Positions 42,107 through 51,713 of a DNA stretch of 64,000 bases are shown here, piece after piece. A program made the translations under genes and the position numbers. Within the stretch, counting starts at the first letter, position 1. Each line of letters starts with the position of its first letter. This DNA comes from Methylorubrum rhodinum. GTDB taxonomy: Bacteria; Pseudomonadota; Alphaproteobacteria; Rhizobiales; Beijerinckiaceae. The DNA is taken from contig NZ_JACHOP010000006.1 of assembly GCF_014199935.1 (NCBI RefSeq), forward strand, positions 62,001-126,000, given 5' to 3'. The notes under the pieces were generated by a model. The model saw nothing but the letters and a program-made list of their open reading frames with translations. It was not told the origin of the DNA and made no database searches.

Positions 42107-43006
42107 CTAGAGGTCGAGCGTCAGCCCGTCATGGGCCACCGTCCAGCCCCGTGCCTCGACGCTCGCGCGCTCGGGCGAGTCCTCGACCAGCACCGGATTG
42201 GTGTTGTTGATGTGGACGAACACGCGCCGGCCGATCTCGACATCGGCGAAGGACGCGACCGAGCCGGTCTCGCCGTTCATCTGGATATGGCCCATACGCC
42301 AGCCGGTCTTGGTGCCGACGCCCGCGCGGATCATGTCGTCGTCCTCCAGCACCGTGCCGTCGAACAGCAGGGCATCGACGCCCGCGACGCGAGCCTTGAG
42401 GTCGTCGGTGACGCGGGCGCAGCCGGGGATGTAGGCGAGGCGCTTGCCCCCGGCCTCGATCATGGTGCCGACCGTGGTCTCGGTCTCGGCGCCGATCTGC
42501 ATCGAGGCGTCCTCCAGCCAGAGCGGCACCTTGCCGGGCACGGAGAACAGGGTGACGGTGAGGCCGGGCACCGGCTCGAAGGTCTCGTTCAGCGCGATGG
42601 TCTGCCGCTTCACCACGTCGGCCGCCATCACGTCGAAGACGCGGTTGTCGTTGACCGAGCCGAGGATGCCGGGGGTGGCGTAGAGGGTGAAGGGCTGTCC
42701 CTCGCGCAAAGTCAGCAGGCCCGCGACGTGATCGACGTCGCCGTTGGTCAGCAGCACCGCGTGGATCGGCGAGTGGCGCAGGCCCTCCCGCGGATGCATC
42801 TGCGAATTCGCCTGGATCTGCTGGCGGATGTCGGGGGAGGCGTTCAGCAGGAGCCAGCGCTCTCCGTCGGGAGAGACCGCGATGCTCGACTGCGTGCGGG
42901 GTTTGACCCTGGGATCACCCGCCCAGGCCAGGGAGCAGATGGAGCAGCGGCAGTTCCACTGGGGAACGCCGCCGCCCGCCGCCGAACCCAGGATCACGAC
43001 ATGCAT
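42107..43006 (-). CDS. pqqB: PQQ biosynthesis protein PqqB
   Basis: Metallo-beta-lactamase-fold protein of 299 residues that hydroxylates the tyrosine of the PqqA-derived precursor. It begins MHVVILGSAAGGGVPQWNCRC, and the zinc site region is TNGDVDHVAGLLTLREGQPF, an unusual Asp/His version of HxHxDH. The N-terminal CRCSICS zinc-knuckle cysteines are present. The start at 43006 has a short gap (48 bp) after pqqA. It is a good example of the two-part arrangement pqqAB and pqqCDE, with a promoter between pqqB and pqqCD. Confidence 0.96.
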   Translation of the reverse strand: MHVVILGSAAGGGVPQWNCRCSICSLAWAGDPRVKPRTQSSIAVSPDGERWLLLNASPDIRQQIQANSQMHPREGLRHSPIHAVLLTNGDVDHVAGLLTLREGQPFTLYATPGILGSVNDNRVFDVMAADVVKRQTIALNETFEPVPGLTVTLFSVPGKVPLWLEDASMQIGAETETTVGTMIEAGGKRLAYIPGCARVTDDLKARVAGVDALLFDGTVLEDDDMIRAGVGTKTGWRMGHIQMNGETGSVASFADVEIGRRVFVHINNTNPVLVEDSPERASVEARGWTVAHDGLTLDL

Positions 43007-43054
43007 GGTGGCTACCCGCTCGTCCGCGATCCCGTCGGCCCGGCTCAAACCTTC

Positions 43055-43144
43055 TTAGTTGAAGGTATCGATCTCGGCCGACTCGTAGCTCGTGACTTCC
43101 ATGCCGACGCAGATCTCGGAAACGATGGGGGCGGCCCACTTCAT
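43055..43144 (-). CDS. pqqA: PQQ precursor peptide PqqA
   Basis: Peptide of 29 residues (MKWAAPIVSEICVGMEVTSY followed by ESAEIDTFN). The substrate glutamate and tyrosine are Glu16 and Tyr20 in the conserved EVTSY spacing; PqqE joins them and the rest is removed. A good ribosome binding site (AGGAG, 7 bases before the ATG) is present. It is far shorter than most gene callers accept. It leads the pqqA-pqqB transcript and is normally made in large excess over the enzymes. Confidence 0.97.
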   Translation of the reverse strand: MKWAAPIVSEICVGMEVTSYESAEIDTFN

Positions 43145-43191
43145 GGTGTTTCTCCTGCAACATTATCGGACGCCAGGATCTCTCGATCAAC

Positions 43192-43220
43192 ACTCTAAGA
43201 AGATCGTAAGATACTGACGG
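43192..43220 (-). promoter_or_regulatory. Predicted pqqA promoter
   Basis: On the minus strand a weak -35 (CCGTCA) precedes, at 17 bp, the -10 TAGAGT inside TTCTTAGAGT (43201-43192). The transcript would begin about 40 nt before pqqA. The -10 word is identical over ten bases to that of xoxF, suggesting a common sigma factor or activator. Confidence 0.5.
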
Positions 43221-43436
43221 TGCACTGATTTTCAGCGCTGCAGGTGTATCGCCCAACCCGGCCCGGCCCGCAAGACCCAAATTGCCGCTTTTTCCCAGAT
43301 CACCGTGAGCGATGTTGCCGAATCCCTACCGCGGAGAGTGCGGAGGGGGACCATGCCGGGTGCGGAGACGGCCGCAGGACGTTGCCCCGCATCACCTTTT
43401 CGGACGTGCCGCGGCCGCCCGCCGCAGGGCCTCTCT

Positions 43437-43544
43437 CATTCCCCTTGCGAGGAGGAGTTGGAGGTGGGGGTGGTTCAGGAGGAACCGTTATGCCTCATCC
43501 TGAGCGACCCCCACCCCTACACCTCCCCGCAAGGGGGAGGGGAA
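43437..43544. repeat. Palindromic repeat, copy 5 of family A
   Basis: About 108 bp downstream of the minus-strand WecG-like gene. Left arm is worn (ATTCCCCTTGCGAGGAGG) while the right arm CTCCCCGCAAGGGGGAGGG is intact; inner arms GGTGGGGGTGGTTCAGGA and TCCTGAGCGACCCCCACC still pair. Confidence 0.85.
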
Positions 43545-43567
43545 CGACGCGGATCGCGCGGAAAAAC

Positions 43568-44356
43568 CTATTCGGCGGCCCCCGCCGGCCGGCGGCGGCG
43601 CTCAGTAGCGACGAGGGCGAGGAAGCGCGGGATCGTGTGGACGTAGCGGCCGGTCAGCCGGCGCGGCTCGCGCAGCAGGCGGTAGGCCCATTCGAGGCCG
43701 GTGACCTGGAACGCCACGGGCGCGCGGGGCACGCGGCCGGTCAGAACGTCGAAGGCGGCGCCGACGCCCATCGCCACGGTGCCGGGCAGGTGCGGGGCGT
43801 GCTCGGCCATGAACAGCTCCTGCTTCGGGGTGCCCAGCCCGATCCAGAGGATCTGCGCGCCGGACTCCCGGATGCGCGCCCGCATGGCGGCGGTCTCGTC
43901 GGCGTCGAGCGGGCGGAACGGCGGGGTCTCGGTGCCGACGACCTTGAGACCGGGCAGGCGTGCCCGCATCGTCTCGGCGAGCGCGTCGGCCACGTCCTCG
44001 CCGCCGCCGAGGAAGTAGTGGCGCCAGCCGTGGAGGAGGCCGGCGCGGCAGACCGCCTCGACCGACTCGATGCCCGGCACCTGCCCGACGCCGCGGGCGC
44101 CGCGGAGCCGCCCGAGCCAGTAGAGCGGGCGCCCGTCGGGGCAGACCAGCATGGCGGCCTCGTGCGCGGCAAGCAGGCGCTCGTCCTCGGTGGCGCGGAC
44201 GATGCCGTGGGCGTCGCGAAACACCACGAAGGTGCCGGGCCGGGTCCGGCCGGAATCGAGGCGGCGGCGGATCGCGCCGATCATGCCCTTCATGTCGATG
44301 GCGGAGATGCCGGTCCCGGCGAGGCGGAACCGGGCGACCGCGGGGTCGTGGCTCAT
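43568..44356 (-). CDS. WecG/TagA/CpsF-family glycosyltransferase
   Basis: Glycosyltransferase of 262 residues (GT26). The N-terminal ISAIDMKGMIGAIRR, the central HYFLGGGEDVADALAETM and AQILWIGLGTPKQELFMAEHAPHLPGTVAMGVGAAFDVLTGRVPRAP, and the C-terminal GLEWAYRLLREPRRLTGRYV are typical. These enzymes add ManNAcA, ManNAc or glucuronic acid onto lipid-linked sugars for surface polysaccharides. The ATG at 44356 overlaps the stop of the upstream glycosyltransferase by 4 bp (ATGA). It is the last gene of a five-gene minus-strand cluster. Confidence 0.9.
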   Translation of the reverse strand: MSHDPAVARFRLAGTGISAIDMKGMIGAIRRRLDSGRTRPGTFVVFRDAHGIVRATEDERLLAAHEAAMLVCPDGRPLYWLGRLRGARGVGQVPGIESVEAVCRAGLLHGWRHYFLGGGEDVADALAETMRARLPGLKVVGTETPPFRPLDADETAAMRARIRESGAQILWIGLGTPKQELFMAEHAPHLPGTVAMGVGAAFDVLTGRVPRAPVAFQVTGLEWAYRLLREPRRLTGRYVHTIPRFLALVATERRRRPAGAAE

Positions 44357-45558
44357 CGGGCGATCTCCAGAACGGGGGTGGCAAGCGGAAGGGGGGTGGA
44401 CGTTCGGGCGGCGCAGGCCCGGCGGTAGATCGAGAGGAGCGCCGCCGTGGTGGCCTCCTCGGTCCAGTCGCGGAGATACGCCGCGCGGGCGGCCTGCCCC
44501 ATCCGCCGGGCGGCGGGCGGGTCGGCGAGGATGCGGGCCATGGCGCGGGCGAGGTCGGCCGGGTCGCCGGGGGTGACGAGAAGACCGGTCACGCCGTCCT
44601 CGACGAGGTCGGCGAGCGCGCCGATGCGCGAGGCGATGACCGGCGTGCCCGCGGCGTACGCCTCGGCCACCACCATCGGCAGGCCCTCGTACCAGAGCGA
44701 GGGCACGACGAGGGCAGCGGCGCGGGCCATCCGGGCCTGGACCTCGGCGCCCGGCAGCGTGCCGAGCAGGTCGAGGTTTTCGGCGCCCTCCAGGCTCTCG
44801 CGCAGCGGGCCTTCGCCCGCGACGTCGATGCTCCGGCCGAGCTGCGCGGCCGCCGCCTTCAGCGTCTCGACGCCCTTCTCGCGGCTGAGCCGCCCGGCGA
44901 ACAGGATTCTTTCTCGCACGGCTTCGGAGGGCGGACCGGGATCGGGCAGGCCGTTCGGCTTCACCAGGATGCGCTCGGGCGGCAGGCCCGCCGCGACGAA
45001 GCGGCCGCGGGCGAAGGGGGTCAGCACCACGAAGGCATCGACGTCGCGGGTCCACGTGCCGATGCGGCGGTGGCGCTCGATCATCCGGGCGACGGCAAAA
45101 CTGCCGACCGTCGAGCCGCGGTAGCAGCCGTGGCGCACGGCCGCGTAGGCCGAGCCGGTGACGCAGGTCTCGCACGGTTGGCCGTCGCGCATCAGCAGAG
45201 CGCCGGCGCAGGCGAGGCGGAAATTGTGCAGAGTTTGCACCGTGGCCGCGCCCTCCGCCCGCACCGCGGCGAAGACGCCGGGCGAGACCAGCGGGAAGGT
45301 GTTGTGGGCATGCACCACGTCCGGCCGGAACCGGCGCACGGCCTCGACCACCCGCGCGATGCCGCGCCTCGCATGCGGCGCCTCGATCGCCGCGCGCAGG
45401 CGATCGACCGGCCCCTTGATGTCGTCGTTGGAAAAGAACAGCGTCTCGACCGTGCAGCCGGCCCGCGTTAGAGCCGCCGCCTCGCGCTCCACGACGGCAT
45501 CCTCGCCGCCGCGGATCTGGTAGCGGTTGTGGACGATGAGGACGCGCCGCGCACTCAC
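44353..45558 (-). CDS. Glycosyltransferase family 4
   Basis: GT-B enzyme of 401 residues. The N-terminal domain begins RRVLIVHNRYQIRGGEDAVVERE and has PDVVHAHNTFPLVSPG, then a cysteine-containing segment (CETCVTGSAYAAVRHGCYRGS) seen in many exopolysaccharide GT4 enzymes. The donor domain shows ILFAGRLSREKGVETL and WYEGLPMVVAEAYAAGTPVIASRIGALAD. Start: the GTG at 45558 is used because the N-terminal strand starts right after it; it overlaps the fcl stop by 4 bp. Sugar unknown; the adjacent GDP-fucose genes make fucose a candidate. Confidence 0.9.
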   Translation of the reverse strand: MSARRVLIVHNRYQIRGGEDAVVEREAAALTRAGCTVETLFFSNDDIKGPVDRLRAAIEAPHARRGIARVVEAVRRFRPDVVHAHNTFPLVSPGVFAAVRAEGAATVQTLHNFRLACAGALLMRDGQPCETCVTGSAYAAVRHGCYRGSTVGSFAVARMIERHRRIGTWTRDVDAFVVLTPFARGRFVAAGLPPERILVKPNGLPDPGPPSEAVRERILFAGRLSREKGVETLKAAAAQLGRSIDVAGEGPLRESLEGAENLDLLGTLPGAEVQARMARAAALVVPSLWYEGLPMVVAEAYAAGTPVIASRIGALADLVEDGVTGLLVTPGDPADLARAMARILADPPAARRMGQAARAAYLRDWTEEATTAALLSIYRRACAARTSTPLPLATPVLEIAR

Positions 45559-46499
45559 CGGTTGCGGCCCCCGCCCCCGAGGAAGTCGGCATAGGCGCGG
45601 GTCAGCCCCACTTCGAGGCCGGTCGAAGCGCGCCATCCCAAGCCGGCCAGACGCGACACGTCGAGCAGTTTTCGGGGCGTGCCGTCGGGTTTTTCCGCGT
45701 CGAAGGCGAGTTCGCCGCGATAGCCGACGACCTTCGCGACCGTGCGGGCGAAATCCGCGATGGTCACGTCCTCGCCGGTGCCGACGTTGAGGATGTTCTC
45801 GTCCGACCAGTTCTTCATCGCGAAGACGTAGGCGTCGGCCAGATCGTCGACGTAGAGGAATTCGCGGCAGGGCGTGCCTGTGCCCCAGATCGTGACGCTG
45901 GGCGCTCCCGCCTCCCGCGCCTCGTGGAAGCGGCGGAGCAGGGCGGCGGCGACGTGCGCGTTCTCGGGGTGATAGTTGTCGCCCGGCCCGTAGAGGTTCG
46001 TCGGCATCAGGGCGACGAAGTCGCTGCCGTATTGCCGACGATAGGCCTGACACAGCTTGATCCCGGCGATCTTGGCAACCGCGTACCACTGGTTGGTCGG
46101 CTCCAGCGGGCCGGTCAGCAGCGCGTCCTCGGTCATCGGCTGGGCCGCGTGCTTCGGGTAGATGCACGAGGAGCCGAGATAGAGGAGCTTCTCCACGCCA
46201 AGGGTGTGCGCGGCGTGGATCACGTTCGCCGCCATGGCGAGGTTGTCGTAGAGGAAGGTCGCCGGATAGCGGTCGTTGGCCTGGATGCCGCCGACCGTGC
46301 CGGCGGCGTGGAACACCGCCTGCGGACGGACATCGGCGAAATAGGCCTCGACCGAGCCGAGATCGCGCAGGTCGACCCGCTCTCGGCCGTGATCGAGGAT
46401 CTCGCAACCTTCCGCGGCGAGGCGGCGCACCAGCGCCGCCCCCGCCATGCCGCGGGCGCCCGCCACAAAAACCCGCTTGCCCGAGAGGTCGTAGCGCAT
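45555..46499 (-). CDS. fcl: GDP-L-fucose synthase
   Basis: Epimerase-reductase of 314 residues that converts GDP-4-keto-6-deoxymannose to GDP-L-fucose. Short-chain dehydrogenase motifs are RVFVAGARGMAGAALV (nucleotide loop), LLYLGSSCIYP (catalytic Ser/Cys) and QWYAVAKIAGIKLC (Tyr-x3-Lys), and the family end ILNVGTGEDVTIADFA is present. It starts 8 bp after gmd, which makes its substrate. Confidence 0.95.
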   Translation of the reverse strand: MRYDLSGKRVFVAGARGMAGAALVRRLAAEGCEILDHGRERVDLRDLGSVEAYFADVRPQAVFHAAGTVGGIQANDRYPATFLYDNLAMAANVIHAAHTLGVEKLLYLGSSCIYPKHAAQPMTEDALLTGPLEPTNQWYAVAKIAGIKLCQAYRRQYGSDFVALMPTNLYGPGDNYHPENAHVAAALLRRFHEAREAGAPSVTIWGTGTPCREFLYVDDLADAYVFAMKNWSDENILNVGTGEDVTIADFARTVAKVVGYRGELAFDAEKPDGTPRKLLDVSRLAGLGWRASTGLEVGLTRAYADFLGGGGRNR

Positions 46500-46507
46500 C
46501 GGTCCGC

Positions 46508-47695
<1,188 letters not shown>

Positions 47696-47906
47696 TTACG
47701 GAGGCAGCAAGCGGCATGCCCTGAGAAAGCGTGCCGAATTGGGAATGACGGGCCAGTCCGGGACATCCGGGTTTCTTGCCGACCGCCTTCCGCTCCATGG
47801 GTGAGACGCTACGCCATCGCCTCTTTCCGGCCGTCCAAGTGATGGTGTAGGACTTTCCCGAAAATGTTTACGGATCGGTAGGAAACCGATCGTGGGGCGA
47901 GGCTGC

Positions 47907-48446
47907 ATGCATTCTGAAAATCCATCCGACGATTGGATGAATCCGGGGATCGTCGATCCGCCGACGGTCGATTCCGAGTGGTCTATGCTTCAGGAGCCGA
48001 CGATCAACGGTGTCCGGGTCAAGGATATCCGTCCCGTGGTCACCGGCGACGGCTGCCTGACCGAGGTCTGGCGCAAGGACTGGGATTTCGACGGCCTGGA
48101 GATCGGGCAGGTGTTCCAGCGCCTTCTCGATCCCGGCGCCATCAACGGCTGGCACGCCCATATCGTGACGACGGATCGCCTGTTCTGCGCCCATGGCCGC
48201 GTCCGCGTCTCGCTCTACGACGGCCGGCGCTCCTCGCCGACGTTCGGGGCGGTCTGGCAGCGCATCATCGGCGCCGAGCGGCCGGCCCTGATCCTGGTTC
48301 CGCCGGGGGTCTGGCACGCGGTCACCGCGCTCGGACAGCGCCCGTCGCTGCTGCTCAACCTCGTCGATCAGGGCTACGACTACGCCGCCCCCGACCATCG
48401 CCGGCTGCCGCTCGACACGCCCCACATCCCGCTGCGGCTGCGCTGA
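47907..48446 (+). CDS. RmlC-like dTDP-4-dehydrorhamnose 3,5-epimerase family protein
   Basis: Cupin-fold protein of 179 residues. The family pattern includes GVRVKDIRPVVTGDGCLTEVWRKDW, INGWHAHIVTTDRLFCAHGRVRVSLYD (catalytic His/Asp region) and LILVPPGVWHAVTALG. It is divergent from true RmlC in the substrate region and lies with GDP-sugar rather than dTDP-sugar genes, so the sugar nucleotide may differ. The ATG at 47907 was chosen over an in-frame GTG at 47892 by fit to the family start. A GT2 gene follows 6 bp later. Confidence 0.8.
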   Translation: MHSENPSDDWMNPGIVDPPTVDSEWSMLQEPTINGVRVKDIRPVVTGDGCLTEVWRKDWDFDGLEIGQVFQRLLDPGAINGWHAHIVTTDRLFCAHGRVRVSLYDGRRSSPTFGAVWQRIIGAERPALILVPPGVWHAVTALGQRPSLLLNLVDQGYDYAAPDHRRLPLDTPHIPLRLR

Positions 48447-48452
48447 GGGCCG

Positions 48453-49967
48453 ATGCACCCGCGACCCCTTCGGGCCGGTACCCGGCCCGAACCCGGCGCG
48501 CCCGCGCCGACCGTCTCGGTCGTCATCGCCGCCTACAACCGCGCGCATCTCCTGCGCATCGCCGTGCGCAGCGTCCTGGCGCAGAGCTTCGAGGATTTCG
48601 AGGTTCTGGTGGTCGGCGACGCCTGCACCGACGACTCGGAGCAGGCGGTCACGGACCTCGGCGACGCCAGGGTTCGGTTCGTCAACCTCGCCATCAACAT
48701 CGGCGACCAGTCGGGCCCGAACAATGTCGGGATCGCCCAGGCCCGCGGCCTCTACGTCGCCTTCCTGAATCAGGACGACCTCTGGCTGCCCGACCATCTC
48801 GAGGTCTGCCTCGCCTGGATCGAGGCGACCGGAGCGGATCTGGTCCACGCGCTCGCGGCCCGCATCTCGGTCGGCACGGCGACCGACGATCCGACCTCGT
48901 GGACCGCCGGCATGGCCCCCGGGCAGGCGCGGTTCGACCCGGCGCGGGACTTCGCCGCCTGCTCCACCTGGCTCGTGCGCGCCGCGGTGTTCGAGCGGAT
49001 CGGTCCGTTCCGGACGGCGCTCGAATGCGTGATCGAGCCGACGCAGGATCTGCTGTTCCGCGCATGGCGCGCGGGCCTCGTGCATCGGCAGGTTCCGAAC
49101 TTCTCGGTGGTCATTATCCCCTCGGGCGAGCGGGCCGGCTCCTACCTGAACCGCGACGCGTCGGAGCACGAGGCGGTGCTGGCCGTGCTGTCTCGCCCCG
49201 GCGGCCGGATGGAGGTGCTCTCGCGCATCCCGTCGCTGCCGACCACCCGGCCCCGGCGCCTCGCGGACGCGGCGGTCGCGGCCCTGCTGCGTCCCCTCGG
49301 GCTGCTCGGCATCCCGCCCCGCATGCTGCGCTTGGGTTTCGCCCGGCGCTTCCGCCGCGGGGCGATCGTCCAGGGCCTGCAAGCGATCCGGGGACTCGAC
49401 CCGATCTGGCACGGCCGGGACGTCCTCACCGCCCTGAGGCTGCGCGAGGCCGCGCGGCTGCCGACCTATGCCCTGGGGACGACGGTGCGGTTCGGGATCG
49501 AGGGCGACGGCGGTCGCTACCGGGAGCGGGGCTGGTGCAGCCCCGAGTCCGGCGGCGTCTGGACCGGGGACGAGACCGCCGCCCTGCTGTTCGCCCTGCC
49601 GGAGGCGGCCGAACCGGGGGATCTGCGCCTCGACCTGCAGGTGGCGCCCTTTACGCCCCCCGGTCATGCCCGGCAGCGGCTTCGCCTCCTGATCGACGGC
49701 ACGGTGGTGTTCGAGGGAAGCCTCGCCGGGGGCGAGACCCTGCCGCCGATCCCCGTGCCGGCGGCGGCGCGGCGCTCGGGGCGCCTGCTGCGCCTGACGC
49801 TCCACCTGCCCGACGCCCGCTCGCCGCGCAGCCTCGGCCTGTCCGACGACGTGCGCCGCCTCGGGCTCTACCTGATCGGTGCGACGCTATCCGTCGCCGA
49901 CGGGGCGGAGCCGGCACCCGCCCCGATACCGGACTCAGCGCTGCGCCAGGAGCGCGGCGGCGGCTGA
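48453..49967 (+). CDS. Glycosyltransferase family 2 with C-terminal accessory domain
   Basis: Protein of 504 residues. The GT-A domain is at about 18-260: PTVSVVIAAYNRAHLLRIAVRSVLAQSFEDFEVLVVGDACTDDSE and the metal-binding region YVAFLNQDDLWLPDHLE (QDD as the DxD-like motif). A basic middle follows, and the last about 150 residues form a beta-rich domain (FGIEGDGGRYRERGWCSPESGGVWTG; LRLDLQVAPFTPP; LRLTLHLPDARSPRSLGLSDDVRRLGLYL) like carbohydrate- or nucleotide-sugar-associated modules found in large surface-polysaccharide transferases. Its last 33 bases overlap the end of the convergent gene. Confidence 0.85.
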   Translation: MHPRPLRAGTRPEPGAPAPTVSVVIAAYNRAHLLRIAVRSVLAQSFEDFEVLVVGDACTDDSEQAVTDLGDARVRFVNLAINIGDQSGPNNVGIAQARGLYVAFLNQDDLWLPDHLEVCLAWIEATGADLVHALAARISVGTATDDPTSWTAGMAPGQARFDPARDFAACSTWLVRAAVFERIGPFRTALECVIEPTQDLLFRAWRAGLVHRQVPNFSVVIIPSGERAGSYLNRDASEHEAVLAVLSRPGGRMEVLSRIPSLPTTRPRRLADAAVAALLRPLGLLGIPPRMLRLGFARRFRRGAIVQGLQAIRGLDPIWHGRDVLTALRLREAARLPTYALGTTVRFGIEGDGGRYRERGWCSPESGGVWTGDETAALLFALPEAAEPGDLRLDLQVAPFTPPGHARQRLRLLIDGTVVFEGSLAGGETLPPIPVPAAARRSGRLLRLTLHLPDARSPRSLGLSDDVRRLGLYLIGATLSVADGAEPAPAPIPDSALRQERGGG

Positions 49968-51059
49968 GCGGACGAGGCGATTGCGGCCGTGGAGCCAGAG
50001 CGGGGTGCTCTGGACGACGCGGCGGCTGACGCCGCGCTTGAAGTCGAACACGCCGCGATTGCCCGCCGGATCGATGCCGCCGAGGTCGTAGACCGGGCAG
50101 CCCTCGGCCTTGGCCTGCTCGATCAGGGTCCAGACCGAGAGCGCGGCGGCGTTGGTGGCCCGGCCGCGCTCGTTCGAGGCGGCGAAGAAGTCGGTCCAGC
50201 GCAGCTTCGCCCGGTGGGCGATCCGCACCATGATCGGCACGCCGTTCTCGCGCAGCTCCAGGATGACGAGGCGCGGGTCGGTGGCGGCGATGTCGCGAAA
50301 CGCCTGCGGGTTGAGGGTGTTGGAGAACCCCTTGCGGGCCTGGAGCGCGGCGTACATCCCGGCGAAGGTGTCGAAGGCGGCAAGCCGCGCGTCCGGATCG
50401 GTCAGGATCGTGGTCTCGAGGTCGGGATTGCGCTTCGCCTTGGCGAGGTTGCGCCGCCACTTCGCGTCGAGCCCGGCCTCGATCGCCTCCGCGTCGCGGG
50501 TCAGGTCGAGTTCGAGGGTATGGTGGCGGGGCGAGACCACCGGAACGAAGCCGAGCGCCAGCAGCGCCGGCACCGCCTCGTTGTCCTGGAACTCGTGGAA
50601 GTTCACGCCGAGCAGATCGAACGGACCGAGCGCCAAGTGGTCGCGGAAGGCCGACAGAGTGGCCTCCGCCCGCGCCGCGCCGGCCTCGGTCAGCACAGGG
50701 CCGCCCTGGGCCAGGACGAAGCGGGCAAAGCCCACGCGCCGCACCTGATACTGGACGAAGGCGAGGTCGCGCCCCTGGCCGTCGCGCACCGCGACGCGGC
50801 GGACCGACCAGTTCAGGCGGCCCTTGTAGATGCCCCAGGGCCGGGCGGCGTAGAGGTTGGCGCCCGGCGCCTCATTGAGGCGGGCGTCCCAGTCCGGCGC
50901 GTCGGTGAGATCGACGACCGCGAGGCCGTCCGCGGCGGGGCGGCGCTCGATCGCGGCCGATGGCGTCCGATCGCGCCGCCGGGTGTCCGGGCGGGCGGCG
51001 AACCGCCGCATCTCCGGGGCCGCGGTCGCGATACGCGCAAGGGTCCGCGAATGGGTCAT
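49935..51059 (-). CDS. FemAB/GNAT-like acyltransferase of polysaccharide clusters
   Basis: Protein of 374 residues with the FemAB-type double GNAT fold used in aminoacyl or acyl transfer. It shows SVRRVAVRDGQGRDLAFVQYQVRR, AKWRRNLAKAKRNP, GFSNTLNPQAFRDIAATDPRLVILELRENGVPIMVRIAHRAK, ATNAAALSVWTLIEQAKAEGCPVYDLGGIDPAGNRGVFDFKRG. In exopolysaccharide loci such proteins acylate or aminoacylate sugars. The N-terminal 45 residues are Arg-rich and variable, so the real start could be slightly downstream. Convergent with the GT2 gene (33-bp overlap). Confidence 0.82.
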   Translation of the reverse strand: MTHSRTLARIATAAPEMRRFAARPDTRRRDRTPSAAIERRPAADGLAVVDLTDAPDWDARLNEAPGANLYAARPWGIYKGRLNWSVRRVAVRDGQGRDLAFVQYQVRRVGFARFVLAQGGPVLTEAGAARAEATLSAFRDHLALGPFDLLGVNFHEFQDNEAVPALLALGFVPVVSPRHHTLELDLTRDAEAIEAGLDAKWRRNLAKAKRNPDLETTILTDPDARLAAFDTFAGMYAALQARKGFSNTLNPQAFRDIAATDPRLVILELRENGVPIMVRIAHRAKLRWTDFFAASNERGRATNAAALSVWTLIEQAKAEGCPVYDLGGIDPAGNRGVFDFKRGVSRRVVQSTPLWLHGRNRLVRSAAAALLAQR

Positions 51060-51511
51060 CGTCTACTCCGACGCTGCTGCGAGCCGGGAAACCGTCGGTT
51101 CCCCGGCCATCGATGGAAGCCCCCTGAATTGCCCCGGTTCGGGCAGGATCGTCGTGCGGCGGCAAAGCTTTGCGCCGCGGGTCGTCTCGACTTGCGCCCG
51201 ATAGCGCCGAGTCGCGCTACGCCGTCCGGTCGTCGTATGGCCGGGCTCTGCTTGGCCGTTACGGCGAAGAGCACTCCGGCAGGCGGCCAAGTCGCTCGTT
51301 TCGGCGATGGCGTCTCACGCGCCTTGCCATGCGACCTTGTCACGACTGAACGCGGCAGCGGCGCCGGATATTCCCCCGTGAGCGATTGAGACGCCTCCGT
51401 AAAGACTACCGAGAACCGCTCCGCTTCGGACACGTTTCGCAAACGCGTCTCATCCATACCGGGACGTTGGGCCGCGCCTGGATTTGCTGTCGCCCCCGCG
51501 TTGACGGTCTG
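51060..51511. other. Non-coding gap before tandem repeats
   Basis: No supported gene. An imperfect palindrome around GGCAAAGCTTTGCGCC (near 51173) could fold. The frames crossing it are arginine/serine-rich shadows. Confidence 0.5.
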
Positions 51512-51675
51512 GAGCATCGGCCCGAAAGGTGGGAACCGGCTTTCGGAAAAAGCCGATGCGGCACAAGAACCTAGAGCATCGGCCCGAAAGGTGGGAACCG
51601 GCTTCCGGAAAAAGCCGATGCGGCACAAGAACCTAGAGCACCGGGCTGGATACGACATCCAGCCCGATGGTCTAG
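51512..51675. repeat. Tandem 62-bp palindromic repeat (two and a bit copies) plus hairpin
   Basis: Two copies (51512-51573 and 51574-51635) differ at a single base and are followed by the first five bases of a third. Each unit contains a dyad (CATCGGCCCGAAAGGTGGG to CGGAAAAAGCCGATG). Directly after comes a hairpin GGGCTGGAT/ATCCAGCCC (51643-51665) flanked by CTAG. The unit matches the widespread GCATCG-CCCGAAA type element of Rhizobiales. Confidence 0.9.
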
Positions 51676-51713
51676 GGGGCAGCGGCGCCCGCGGCGGGCG
51701 CGATGGGGATCGG

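Larger units (their letters stand above)
43145..43567. other. Gap between pqqA and the polysaccharide cluster
   Basis: Contains the predicted pqqA promoter (43192-43220), a CTGA-TTT-TCAG dyad near 43229, and the family A palindromic repeat at 43437-43544. No gene is visible. Confidence 0.6.

Noticed and set aside
43055..43144. Doubt that a 29-codon frame is a gene
   Set aside because: The doubt was rejected: the conserved E-x3-Y of PqqA, its ribosome binding site and its position before pqqB make it secure.
51060..51511. Possible gene in the gap left of the tandem repeats
   Set aside because: The open frames lack a ribosome binding site, are Arg/Ser-rich and show no conserved segment.
51501..51713. 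Longer N-terminus for the DUF2252 protein
   Set aside because: The extra codons are the 62-bp tandem repeat read through, not conserved protein.
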